Position numbers and translations under genes: made by a program. Below are positions 35,525-43,544 of a DNA stretch of 64,000 nucleotides, in pieces. The stretch is from CBDCVY01 sp965223245 (lineage in GTDB: Bacteria; Nitrospinota; Nitrospinia; Nitrospinales; Nitrospinaceae): NCBI GenBank assembly GCA_965223245.1, contig CBDCVY010000013.1, positions 3,348,001 through 3,412,000 of the forward strand, in the 5' to 3' direction. The notes beneath the pieces were generated by a model. It ran no database searches, had not been told where the DNA came from, and was given only the letters and a program-made list of their open reading frames with translations. Positions within the stretch are counted from its first letter, which is position 1; the number at the start of each line of letters is the position of its first letter.

Positions 35525-36313
35525 TTAAGCAATTAACACACCACGCATAGAAACACTCTTCCCTACCAATCCCTCAACCGGAAAAATCACCCTTTCTTCC
35601 TCTTCCTGTAAAGCAATTATATAAATTAGTGGCAAAAAATGCTCTGGAGTGGGTGCTGATAATTGAGCAATTTTTTCCATAGATTTGAATTCTATTATTT
35701 TTAGATGATCTCTATTTAGTAATCCCTGTTTAATTTGTTCATCAAATTCCATGGCCCAATCATAAGGTTCATCATTGGGGTTAAAACTAAGATGACTTAG
35801 ATTATGTACAATATTTCCACTCCCTAATATTAATACTCCCTCGTCCCTTAAAGGTTTTAATTCTTTACCAATTTGATAATGTTCTTGCGGAGTTTTAGTT
35901 TTGTCTAAGCTTAACTGTAAAACGGGAACATTCGCTTCGGGATACATGCTGAAAAGCAAACCCCATGTTCCATGGTCCAAACCCCAATCCTTGTCTAAGC
36001 CGATCTCAGTAGTTTTAATCAAGGATTGGATTCTATTTGCCAATTCCGTATTTCCTGGTGCCTGATATTGAATATCATATAAAGCTTGAGGAAAATTACT
36101 AAAATCATGAATGGTACGGGGCAGTTCCATTGCTGTAACTAATGTTCCACGGGTTTCCCAATGAGCAGATATACACACTACCGCTTTGGGTCGCGGAAGA
36201 CTTTTTCCCAAAAGCTCCCAAGCTTTCGAGTATTTATTTTCTTCGATCACATTCATGGGACTTCCATGGCCCAAAAATAATGCCGGCATTTTTCCAGGTG
36301 AAATTTCATTCAT
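35525..36313 (-). CDS. Extradiol ring-cleavage dioxygenase, DODA/YgiD type
   Basis: This 262-residue LigB-superfamily enzyme has the metal-binding histidines in LFLGHGSPMN, CISAHWETRG, LDHGTWGLL and GNIVHNL. It matches 4,5-DOPA extradiol dioxygenase (YgiD). The physiological substrate in bacteria is uncertain. It is only 4 bp downstream of a DoxX gene on the same strand, so they form an operon. DoxX/YgiD pairing is seen in other genomes. Confidence 0.88.
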   Translation of the reverse strand: MNEISPGKMPALFLGHGSPMNVIEENKYSKAWELLGKSLPRPKAVVCISAHWETRGTLVTAMELPRTIHDFSNFPQALYDIQYQAPGNTELANRIQSLIKTTEIGLDKDWGLDHGTWGLLFSMYPEANVPVLQLSLDKTKTPQEHYQIGKELKPLRDEGVLILGSGNIVHNLSHLSFNPNDEPYDWAMEFDEQIKQGLLNRDHLKIIEFKSMEKIAQLSAPTPEHFLPLIYIIALQEEEERVIFPVEGLVGKSVSMRGVLIA

Positions 36314-36317
36314 TTTT

Positions 36318-36788
36318 TTATTGTAGACCTTTTTCTTTAAGTAAATTTGAAATCCACCGATCTAGGGAAAATTTTCCTCCACCGAATAGGATAAGAACTG
36401 TTGCAATACCAAGAACTAAAATATGGTATTCAAATCCCTCCCCGGCTTGTTTGCCGGACCAATTCATAAAAAATCCGTTATCCCAATGAGCCTTGACCAC
36501 AGCACCAAACATAATGGCAGCCATCCCTGCTGCGCTTAGTCGTGTCAAAAATCCAGTGATCAATCCCAAAGCCCCAAAAAATTCACCTGCGATTACAAGC
36601 AGAGCTATTAATGTTGGTATTCCCAATTGCTGAGTGAAAAAACCTAACGTGCCGTCCAATCCATGTCCACCAAACCAGCCTAACAATTTTTGGGCTCCGT
36701 GTGGGAAAATTACAATTCCCAAAGTCACTCTTAAAATAAGTAAAGAGAGGTTATTTTCCGTTTGGAACATTCTATTAATGTATCCCAT
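36318..36788 (-). CDS. DoxX family membrane protein
   Basis: This 156-residue protein has four membrane segments and the DoxX signature blocks LRVTLGIVIFPHGAQKLLGWFGG and FFGALGLITGFLTRLSA. DoxX-like proteins are associated with redox and thiol stress, sometimes as quinone-linked oxidoreductase subunits. It is first gene of a two-gene operon with the extradiol dioxygenase. Confidence 0.88.
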   Translation of the reverse strand: MGYINRMFQTENNLSLLILRVTLGIVIFPHGAQKLLGWFGGHGLDGTLGFFTQQLGIPTLIALLVIAGEFFGALGLITGFLTRLSAAGMAAIMFGAVVKAHWDNGFFMNWSGKQAGEGFEYHILVLGIATVLILFGGGKFSLDRWISNLLKEKGLQ

Positions 36789-36921
36789 GTAACCTTTCTC
36801 CTAAGAATATTTTTATAAAAGTCTTCCTTTATGGGAAAACTATTCTTTTTTAACACTTTTTCGGATTTAAATTTATACTAATTTTAGGAACCATTTTATC
36901 ATCTAATTTTTTTGATCAAAA

Positions 36922-38055
36922 ATGTTGAAGAACCAAGAACCGTCTATTTTAATTATTGACGGAGATCAATTTTTTTCCACTTTAGTTCTAAGTTGTTTTT
37001 CTCGGGTTCCCAAATTAAAGGTTCACGTATTATCCACTGACCCAAAAACTCCCGCACGGCTAAGCCGGCTTTCTACTTCCTTTCACTTATATAACCCTTC
37101 AAATGATGAGGAATATATTGAAGTGATTCGCGAAGTTGCAAAAAAAGTAGGCGCTACAGTTCTTTTAGCCGTAAGTCGACTTGGAATACTTTTCGCTATC
37201 AGAAACCTTAAAGTTCTTCAACAAATTGCACCGGTGGCTCCAGTTCCTCCTTTAAACTCCTTTGAAACTGCTCAAGATAAAGGTTTATTAGCAGAGTTTC
37301 TTATTAAAAACGATTTCCCAATTCCTCCTACTTTGCAATGCACTTTAGACACAAAATTTTTCAATGAACTTGAAAAAATGAAATTTCCTGTTTTATTGAA
37401 ACCCAATATGGGTGCAAGCGGACAGGGAATAATTGAATTTAAAGATTGCCCTTCATTAGAACAATACTTAGAAAAAAATAAAAATATCCTGAAACCTTGT
37501 GTTATTCAAAGTAAATTAGTTGGCCAAGATATTGCCTGTAATGTCCTGGCTAAAGAAGGCAAAATTCTGGTGCACACGGTTCAATTGGGAGTTTTGCCAA
37601 ACCCTATTCGATTCAAACCCCCAAGTGTTGTAGAAATGATTCAACATGAACCCACGTTTCAACTTACTGAAAAACTTGTATCAAAACTCAACTGGTCTGG
37701 GGTGGCTCAATTTGGTTTTTTTCTATCAGAAGAAGATGAGAGAGAACCCATAAAAGTACTTGAAATAAATCCTCGATATTTTGGACGTTTGCGCGGGTCA
37801 CTTATGGCTGGAATAAACTTTCCTTATTTATCAAGCTTGGCCGCCTTAGACAAACCCTTTCCTATCTCAAATTATAAAAACTGTAGATTTATAGAATTTC
37901 AAGACTGGCTTAAAGTCTTAATGTGTTCTCACCTGAGAAAAGAAATGGCAAAAATTAATTCTTTAAAGGTAGGTTGGCGGTATACCTTGAAAGATCCTAA
38001 GCCTTTTTTAAACAGCGTATTCAATAAACTAGTTTCCCTTACAAATTTAAAATAA
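36922..38055 (+). CDS. ATP-grasp protein (carboxylate-amine ligase-like)
   Basis: This 377-residue protein has an N-terminal Rossmann-like domain (ILIIDGDQFFSTLVLSCF) and an ATP-grasp core with VLLKPNMGASGQGIIEF and the metal-binding end VLEINPRYFGRL. The general shape is that of carbamoyl-phosphate synthase-like ATP-grasp proteins that ligate a carboxylate to an amine or thiol. It is a single gene ending in a strong terminator, so its substrate cannot be inferred. Confidence 0.8.
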   Translation: MLKNQEPSILIIDGDQFFSTLVLSCFSRVPKLKVHVLSTDPKTPARLSRLSTSFHLYNPSNDEEYIEVIREVAKKVGATVLLAVSRLGILFAIRNLKVLQQIAPVAPVPPLNSFETAQDKGLLAEFLIKNDFPIPPTLQCTLDTKFFNELEKMKFPVLLKPNMGASGQGIIEFKDCPSLEQYLEKNKNILKPCVIQSKLVGQDIACNVLAKEGKILVHTVQLGVLPNPIRFKPPSVVEMIQHEPTFQLTEKLVSKLNWSGVAQFGFFLSEEDEREPIKVLEINPRYFGRLRGSLMAGINFPYLSSLAALDKPFPISNYKNCRFIEFQDWLKVLMCSHLRKEMAKINSLKVGWRYTLKDPKPFLNSVFNKLVSLTNLK

Positions 38056-38090
38056 TAGATACAACCTTGGCGGGTTGTATCTATTTTAAT
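38054..38090. terminator. Bidirectional Rho-independent terminator
   Basis: AATAGATACAACC (38054-38066) and GGTTGTATCTATT (38073-38085) form a perfect 13-bp stem with a 6-nt loop, followed by T-rich sequence on both strands. It sits between the convergent ATP-grasp and cytochrome-fusion genes and can serve both. Confidence 0.85.
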
Positions 38091-38117
38091 TCTATCAAAT
38101 TAGCTTGAATGAATCCG

Positions 38118-39920
38118 TTACTTCGCGGTTAAATCAAAGTTTGCATCTAAATTGACGCCGGCGGTCACCGTAACTTCCTGGCTCATTTCACCAACATAAG
38201 GATGCCATGCCGTTAACCAATAAGTACCTGCAGGAATTTGATCTATCTTAAAAGTTCCATCGGCGGCACTGATTGAATAATAAGGATTCCATACAACTCT
38301 AGCATCGGCTTCCATAAAATTATGTTGATCGCATTGTAAGAAGAAATGTTTATCTTTCTTCGGTTTAAACCTCTTAAAGGATTTAGTTACATCTGTAACA
38401 TCACCTTGAGAAGGCAAAGGTTTATTGAATAAAGTCTTTCGGTTTGCCCCCACCACAGAGTAACCATGCGGATTGTGCAGTACGTTTAAATCCTGGTTTG
38501 TCACAGTAAGCAATCCTTCTTTAACACCTTTCAGAGGTTTTCTTACGACAGAAATTTTGGGAAAGATATCACAGGTTTTAAAATCAAAGTTGTTGGTATC
38601 CTTCGACCAAGCTTTACCCTTCTCAATATTTTGTATAAAAACCACTGCATCCTTCAATTTACCGTTGGTGGCAACCACTTTTGTCCTTAACCGGGTATTG
38701 CCCTTAGCATCCGGATGAGTAGAACAAAATTCAGAATTTTTTCCCTTACTCAAATCTTCCAAAATTGGTGCAGGAGGGTCACCTATTAATTGAATCATTC
38801 CACTAATGGAACCTCCATTATTCACCGCTTCTTCAGAATAGTTTTTATTCGGTTTTACATTTTTCGGAAGCTTAGTTACAGCATTGGAGGGCATAGCAGG
38901 TTTAGCAGCAGCCATAGCAGGTGGTGGTTCCGTAGCAACAGCCATTTTATTTTCGGACTTCGGAGTTGGTTTTGCAGCTGCTTTATCTTCTGAAGCGGAA
39001 CTCCCCATGTAAGTTGAGCGGATATATTTAACCACATCCCAAATGTCTTGATCCTTCAATGTTTTTTTATGAGCCACCATTCCAGTACCTGGTGATCCAT
39101 TTTTTATGATCCAAAACATTTGACCCGGAGAAACATTTTCCATGGTTTCTGCGCAGGTAAAATTTCTGGGTTGAGGTTTTAGTGCCGCTCCAAGTTTACC
39201 TTTTCCATTTCCTTCATCTCCATGACACATTTTACAAGCCATGGGTTTAGCAGATTTATTATAAATCTTCTTTCCATTATCTAAATTGGCGTTTCCGGTT
39301 TTGTCCATGCTAGCAATGTTAGAAGGAGCGTTTTTTGTTTTTCTCTTTTGAGGGCAAGGGCCGGAAGCTTTTACTACCTTATTAACCATTTCTTTCTTCG
39401 GTTCCGGTGGAGATTTTACCTCTGCTTTAGGTTTTGGGGATTCAGGAGGGGGCACTGCTTTAGATTCAGTCACAGCTTCAGTTTTTTCGGTTTCTTCTTT
39501 CATTGGAGCTTCTGTTTTTTGCTCTATGGGTTCCGGTTCAGAAACGGCTTGATTATCAGTGGCAATTTCAGTATTTTTTGGTGCTTCCTCCATTGGAGGT
39601 GGTTCGGATGGAGTGGCTTCTACGGATAACTCTTCTTTCTTTACTGAAAATAATAAGTTTTTGGTTTCTTCATCCAACTTTCCACTTACAGAGATCCCGT
39701 TTTTTTCCTGAAATTGTTTTAATGCTCCTTCCGTTTTGGGTCCCCAAAGACCGTCTACCGGCCCCGGATTTAACCCTTGTTCAATTAATGATTCCTGAGC
39801 CTTTTTGACCAGGGTGTCTGCCAAGGCAGAAACCACACCGATTTGAAGGATAAAAAAACCAATGATAGCTATAAAAAAAATTCTATGACCCATAGTAGTT
39901 TGAAATCTAGAATTATTCAC
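38118..39920 (-). CDS. Peptidoglycan-binding / cytochrome c / cupredoxin-like fusion protein
   Basis: This 600-residue exported protein has a signal segment (13-34), then a PG_binding_1 domain (about 37-91: LIEQGLNPGPVDGLWGPKT). A Pro/Glu/Lys-rich linker (93-185) leads to a mono-haem cytochrome c domain with CKMCH (C229, C232, H233) and candidate axial M281. A second Ala/Pro-rich linker (306-355) leads to a C-terminal region with H482, C530, H533 and M536, the ligand order of type I copper proteins (C-x2-H-x2-M as in amicyanin). The end is a carboxypeptidase-regulatory-like fold (DGTFKIDQIPAGTYWLTAWHP). The GTG start has AAGGAGG. It suggests a wall-anchored periplasmic electron carrier; the partner is unknown. 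Confidence 0.82.
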   Translation of the reverse strand: MNNSRFQTTMGHRIFFIAIIGFFILQIGVVSALADTLVKKAQESLIEQGLNPGPVDGLWGPKTEGALKQFQEKNGISVSGKLDEETKNLLFSVKKEELSVEATPSEPPPMEEAPKNTEIATDNQAVSEPEPIEQKTEAPMKEETEKTEAVTESKAVPPPESPKPKAEVKSPPEPKKEMVNKVVKASGPCPQKRKTKNAPSNIASMDKTGNANLDNGKKIYNKSAKPMACKMCHGDEGNGKGKLGAALKPQPRNFTCAETMENVSPGQMFWIIKNGSPGTGMVAHKKTLKDQDIWDVVKYIRSTYMGSSASEDKAAAKPTPKSENKMAVATEPPPAMAAAKPAMPSNAVTKLPKNVKPNKNYSEEAVNNGGSISGMIQLIGDPPAPILEDLSKGKNSEFCSTHPDAKGNTRLRTKVVATNGKLKDAVVFIQNIEKGKAWSKDTNNFDFKTCDIFPKISVVRKPLKGVKEGLLTVTNQDLNVLHNPHGYSVVGANRKTLFNKPLPSQGDVTDVTKSFKRFKPKKDKHFFLQCDQHNFMEADARVVWNPYYSISAADGTFKIDQIPAGTYWLTAWHPYVGEMSQEVTVTAGVNLDANFDLTAK

Positions 39921-40020
39921 TTTTCCTCCTTACAATTTGATTTGATCAAAAAAGGCTTTATCAAACTATTCTAAAAATAAATTGGATGAAAATAAAATAT
40001 TTCTAAGCTGACAATACTTT

Positions 40021-40305
40021 TTACTTAGAAAATAATTTTTTTACTAAACCAATAATTGCCATCAAAGCTCCGCCTCCAACACCACCACTGGCTAAACTGC
40101 CAATTATACCTTCTAAACTCGAACCACCGCTTGCAACACCAACTCCTAACATACCTAAAAGTTGGCCACCTAAACCTCCACCTAATATCCCTGCAATAGA
40201 ATTACCCACGGTTCCAAGCGAAAGGTTTTTTAATAGAGATCCTGCAACATTACCACCAATAGCGCCACTTACTAATTGAATGATTAAGGGTATTAAGTTC
40301 TCCAT
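40021..40305 (-). CDS. Small glycine-rich hydrophobic protein
   Basis: This 94-residue protein is dominated by Gly, Leu, Ala and Ser (GGLGGQLLGMLGVG, SLASGGVGGGALMAIIGL) with a basic end KKLFSK. It could span the membrane two to three times or self-assemble like glycine-zipper proteins. AGGAGG five bases before the ATG is a strong ribosome-binding site. I recognise no named family. It is divergent from the dodecin-kbp pair. Confidence 0.65.
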   Translation of the reverse strand: MENLIPLIIQLVSGAIGGNVAGSLLKNLSLGTVGNSIAGILGGGLGGQLLGMLGVGVASGGSSLEGIIGSLASGGVGGGALMAIIGLVKKLFSK

Positions 40306-40617
40306 ATTTTCCTCCTAGTTGATTTTCAACTAATTGAGTTGATAAAAACGAGTTTAACTAACCTATTTAAATGGGTTGGACAATGTACATAATACCAATT
40401 AAAAATTTCTAGAACTATTTTCTTAAGTTATTGTAGTTTTATATACTTACAATGATTTAAGACAAAGAAACTACATTTTTACTATTTTTTGATTGATTAA
40501 TAATACCTAAAAGGGTTACCTTATGAAACCTTTTTATTATTAATTTATTTTAATTATCGCCGTAAAAGGCTATACGTTTTTCTTCATTTAATACTATTTG
40601 TTGTAGGGAGGGAACAT
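40306..40617. other. Divergent intergenic region upstream of dodecin
   Basis: This is 312 bp of AT-rich DNA. A modest hairpin (AAAGGGTT with AAACCTTT, one mismatch, around 40509-40532) is followed by a T-rich run on the plus strand, but no plus-strand gene precedes it. GGGAGG near 40608 is the dodecin ribosome-binding site. No promoter is evident. Confidence 0.35.
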
Positions 40618-40821
40618 ATGTCTATCACCAGAGTAACCGAAGTCAGTTCTTCATCCACCAAAAGCTTTGAGGACGCAATTGAGTCTGGGATTGAAAGAGC
40701 AAATAAAACAATAAGAAATGTAAAAGGCGCTTGGATTAACGATCAGAAAGTTGTTGTGGACAATGGAAAAATTACAGAGTATCGCGTCAACATGAAAATA
40801 AGTTTTGTATTAGAGGAATGA
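40618..40821 (+). CDS. Dodecin (flavin-binding protein)
   Basis: This 67-residue protein matches dodecin along its length: VTEVSSSSTKSFEDAIESGIERANKT, then VKGAWINDQKV and ITEYRVNMKISFVLEE. Dodecins form hollow dodecamers that store or buffer FMN/riboflavin (bacterial type). The conserved Trp (in GAWI) that stacks on flavin is present. GGGAGGGAAC precedes the ATG. It is 42 bp upstream of kbp, probably one operon. Confidence 0.92.
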   Translation: MSITRVTEVSSSSTKSFEDAIESGIERANKTIRNVKGAWINDQKVVVDNGKITEYRVNMKISFVLEE

Positions 40822-40863
40822 TTATTAGTTTTTAAATAAAATTTTATTAGGAGGTCATAGGTT

Positions 40864-41289
40864 ATGGGATTTTTTGATTTTGTAGCTTCCATTGGAAACA
40901 AACTTTTTAATCGAACTGAGGACGCAGCAGATAAAATTAAAGATCATATTGAAGAACAAAATCCTGGCATCAAAGATTTAAACGTTGAGTTCGAAGAAGG
41001 AGTGGTTAAATTGTCCGGGATTAGTGATACTGCAGAAGCTGCTGAAAAAGCTGTGCTCATGGCTGGCAATGTTAATGGAGTTACTAAAGTAATATCTGAA
41101 ATTAAAGCTCCCCCGCCAACCGAAAAAGTAGAGTTTTATGTCATAGAAAGTGGAGATACTCTCAGTGGAATTGCTAAAAAGTATTATGGAAATGCAAGTA
41201 TGTACCCCAAAATCTTCGAAGCTAATCGAGAGGTTATAAAAGATCCTAATAAAATTTTTGTGGGTCAAAAAATTCGAATACCCCAATAA
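40864..41289 (+). CDS. kbp: Kbp (YgaU)-like BON-LysM protein
   Basis: This is a 141-residue protein with an N-terminal BON domain (about 20-85: DLNVEFEEGVVKLSGISD) and a C-terminal LysM domain (about 92-141: FYVIESGDTLSGIAKKYYG ... VGQKIRIPQ). Order, length and start (MGFFDFVASIGNKLF) match E. coli Kbp, a cytoplasmic potassium-binding protein. AGGAGG precedes the ATG. A hairpin terminator follows the stop. Confidence 0.9.
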   Translation: MGFFDFVASIGNKLFNRTEDAADKIKDHIEEQNPGIKDLNVEFEEGVVKLSGISDTAEAAEKAVLMAGNVNGVTKVISEIKAPPPTEKVEFYVIESGDTLSGIAKKYYGNASMYPKIFEANREVIKDPNKIFVGQKIRIPQ

Positions 41290-41295
41290 GTTAAA

Positions 41296-41330
41296 AGGAA
41301 CAGTGAAACTCATCAAGTTTCGCTGTTCCT
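41296..41330 (+). terminator. Terminator-like hairpin after kbp
   Basis: AGGAACAGTGAAAC (41296-41309) pairs with GTTTCGCTGTTCCT (41317-41330): 14 bp with one G-U, 7-nt loop. It begins 7 bp after the kbp stop. The following sequence is only moderately T-rich, so termination may be partial. Confidence 0.65.
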
Positions 41331-41411
41331 CACCAATTTATTTTCCATTCTAAAGATCTTTTCTGATTTTCTTTCTTAAAATCAATTTCCAAATTGTTAG
41401 GCTAATTTGCT

Positions 41412-42881
41412 TTAAAAAGATAGTGTTACTGAAACATAGGAATATAAAGTGTTGCCCAACCTTGGTGCATTAGGAGCTTCATTTTGAAAATCGCCATCAA
41501 TTCTATAAACCAAACCTCCTTCCAGTTGAACATTACCCATAATTTGCCACGTTCCCCGAGTAAAAATTTGGTGACCAAGAAATGAATCCGAATTACCTGT
41601 TGAATCTTGCAAATCAGAATTTCCGGACCATAGATCGGTATCAGACGCAAGCCAAAAAACACGGTAATGAAGGTAAGCAACCATTTGAGGAATAGGTTTT
41701 AAAATTAATTTAATTCCGGGGCCATGAATGTTGGATCGGTTAAATGCCTGGTAAATACTAGTCGGGCCAAAGTCAAAAACCGAGGCGCCGAATAGAGTGT
41801 CAAACCTTCCGTTTTTCCCATCGTTAGGATTATTATCTCCACTGGCAAAATCATAAGCCGCAATTAGTCTAGGAGACCATATACAATGGAAGCTATACCC
41901 GATTTCAAAATGATGAAATTGAGCAAAGTGATTCAGATCCTGAATATCTGCCAAAGAAGTTGTAGCACGGGAAGATCCGAATTGGAAAATCGATTCCCAT
42001 TCATAATCCATCTGACCTTTTTGGTTTGGACGGTAAATGCGAAATCCAGGGGAATATAGTTTACGGTTGAGGGTAGCCTCCTTTTGACTGTCTTCTTCAT
42101 GGTAGCCTATTAAATAGATTTCTCCCTTGTGGTTCCAGGGCAGCTTAGAAGATGCTATAAACACTCCCCATAGAATACGATCAAAACTTTCACTGTCAAA
42201 AGAGACATCGTTGTTTAACAATCGGAAACTAGAAGTTGGTTTTCGATTTACCGGTGAGGTAAGAAACAGGCGAATTTGATTTTCATTTTTTGACTGCCAG
42301 ATACCATCGATTCCCGTAAAAGCATTTTTAGTATTGCGGAATCGGTTGCGAGCAACTAAACGTCGCTTTCCTACACCCAAAGTAAGTCGGCCCCCACGTA
42401 AAATACTATGACTGCCACTCTGAAAGAGGTCCTTTAAATACAGCTGTATATTAGCTTCCAGAAGCTCGACAGAATTTACAATTGAGGTACTTATAGGAGT
42501 TCCAAAATCTGCCAATTCTGACCTCGAATCCTGGAATTCTAATTGAATTTTAAATATTGAATTAAGATGTAGCGTCGCTTGTATTAACGTCCGCAAGGAT
42601 AATACTTGATCACTTCCGGTTCCACCTGATCGGAAAGAGTGATTCAAAGTTTCATAACGAGTTCGGTTTTGAAGAGAAAGTGACAACCATCCTGGTAGAA
42701 ACCCATTTTGATTTAATGTAAAACGTGGCTCTAGAGAACCTAATGATTTATCTTCAAAAAAATAAGGTTTCGGAAAGTTGTCTAAGTTTGTGTTTTTTGA
42801 GTTTTTAGCCCAACTGGAGGATGAGATCAACAGAAGAAAAAATAACCACAACAAACAAAATTTATTTAACAGCTTATACAT
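41412..42881 (-). CDS. Outer-membrane beta-barrel porin, alginate-export (AlgE)-like
   Basis: This 489-residue protein has a signal peptide (to about residue 25, ending SSSWA-K) and then alternating amphipathic strands typical of an outer-membrane barrel, finishing YSYVSVTLSF with the C-terminal Phe used for BAM insertion. Features such as QNRTRYETL and the long barrel fit the alginate-export porin family, whose members also include non-alginate porins. No alginate genes are nearby. An ATG at 42881 is chosen over TTG 42890. Two tandem ModE-like operators lie directly upstream, suggesting control by molybdate. Confidence 0.78.
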   Translation of the reverse strand: MYKLLNKFCLLWLFFLLLISSSSWAKNSKNTNLDNFPKPYFFEDKSLGSLEPRFTLNQNGFLPGWLSLSLQNRTRYETLNHSFRSGGTGSDQVLSLRTLIQATLHLNSIFKIQLEFQDSRSELADFGTPISTSIVNSVELLEANIQLYLKDLFQSGSHSILRGGRLTLGVGKRRLVARNRFRNTKNAFTGIDGIWQSKNENQIRLFLTSPVNRKPTSSFRLLNNDVSFDSESFDRILWGVFIASSKLPWNHKGEIYLIGYHEEDSQKEATLNRKLYSPGFRIYRPNQKGQMDYEWESIFQFGSSRATTSLADIQDLNHFAQFHHFEIGYSFHCIWSPRLIAAYDFASGDNNPNDGKNGRFDTLFGASVFDFGPTSIYQAFNRSNIHGPGIKLILKPIPQMVAYLHYRVFWLASDTDLWSGNSDLQDSTGNSDSFLGHQIFTRGTWQIMGNVQLEGGLVYRIDGDFQNEAPNAPRLGNTLYSYVSVTLSF

Positions 42882-42896
42882 CGATTCCAATTTTGG

Positions 42897-42920
42897 CGTT
42901 ATATATGAAGGTATATTTCG
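42897..42920 (-). promoter_or_regulatory. ModE-like operator, site 2 (degenerate)
   Basis: CGTTATAT, 8 nt, ATATTTCG: the left arm is perfect and the right arm matches the mirror ATATAACG at 6 of 8 positions. The spacing is identical to site 1, and the two sites start exactly 30 bp apart (about three helical turns). It lies 16 bp upstream of the porin ATG. Confidence 0.5.
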
Positions 42921-42924
42921 AAAA

Positions 42925-42952
42925 ATCGTTATATACTATTATATATAACGAT
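42925..42952 (-). promoter_or_regulatory. ModE-like operator, site 1 (perfect palindrome)
   Basis: ATCGTTATATA, 6 nt, TATATAACGAT: a perfect 28-bp palindrome. The core CGTTATAT-N8-ATATAACG has the same arms and spacing as the ModE site I recall from the E. coli modA promoter (CGTTATAT-N8-ACATAACG). A -10-like TATAAT for the porin (minus strand, 42938-42943) lies inside it, and TTGACT is just upstream (42955-42960), so binding would block the promoter. Confidence 0.65.
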
Positions 42953-43023
42953 AAAGTCAATTATTTTAAGATCATTAAAGAAAATATTAAACGACGAAAC
43001 ACTTCATTTAATTTATTTTGAGA

Positions 43024-43212
43024 TTATTTAGAATTCTTTGGTTTTTTGTGTGTATCGGCAAGAAAAATAATTAACGCAAGGATTAAAATTAAGGCCAGGA
43101 TTAACCAAGACTGAGTATTTTCTTTTCGTACTTCAAGAATATCGTAGGTGAGGGTTCCATCAATAAGAAGGACTAGAGAAATGATAATTATTAATATTAA
43201 AAATTTTTTCAA
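43024..43212 (-). CDS. Small membrane protein with two predicted helices
   Basis: This 62-residue protein has a first hydrophobic helix (FLILIIIISLVLLIDG) and a second (WLILALILILALIIFLAD) joined by a polar loop, with a basic tail HKKPKNSK. No family is recognised and the ribosome-binding site is weak. The charge pattern (basic ends, hydrophobic cores) favours a real protein over a chance frame. It could belong with the porin gene, which lies downstream beyond the ModE-like sites. Confidence 0.45.
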   Translation of the reverse strand: MKKFLILIIIISLVLLIDGTLTYDILEVRKENTQSWLILALILILALIIFLADTHKKPKNSK

Positions 43213-43544
43213 AGTACAAACCTTACCAATCGAATATCGCCACCGCTCAATTTGTATACCGCCATTTGACGCCAGACATGGTGAAATGCAATATTTTGAA
43301 GAAAGCTTTCGAATGTATAATTAGAAAAAGCCTTCCAATGGGCTCATATAGAAAATAACTGAATTAAAAAACCTTTTATTACTAATATATATTTGGTGAC
43401 GGAATAGCTTCCATATATAATAGTTGGGCTTTTCCCGTGTTGAATTTTAACAAGTTATTGGAAAGGCGCAATGTTGAATTAACCATCCTAATCAAATCCA
43501 TAAAATTTGGATTTATTAGCAATATATTAAAATATAAATACTTT
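43213..43544. other. Intergenic region upstream of hpnH
   Basis: This is 332 bp of AT-rich sequence between a small minus-strand gene and hpnH. A 7-bp hairpin (AAATCCA with TGGATTT, 43494-43514) lies 30 bp before the hpnH ATG. The hpnH frame stays open back to 43437 through this region, but that segment has no family similarity. No ribosome-binding site or promoter is clear. Confidence 0.4.

Noticed and set aside
39348..39808. Plus-strand open frames opposite the cytochrome fusion gene
   Set aside because: They are antisense shadows of the Pro/Glu/Lys-rich linker, which gives Phe/Ser/Arg-rich translations.
42821..43021. Plus-strand open frame across the porin start
   Set aside because: It runs through the palindromic operators and the antisense of the porin signal peptide; no ribosome-binding site or family features.
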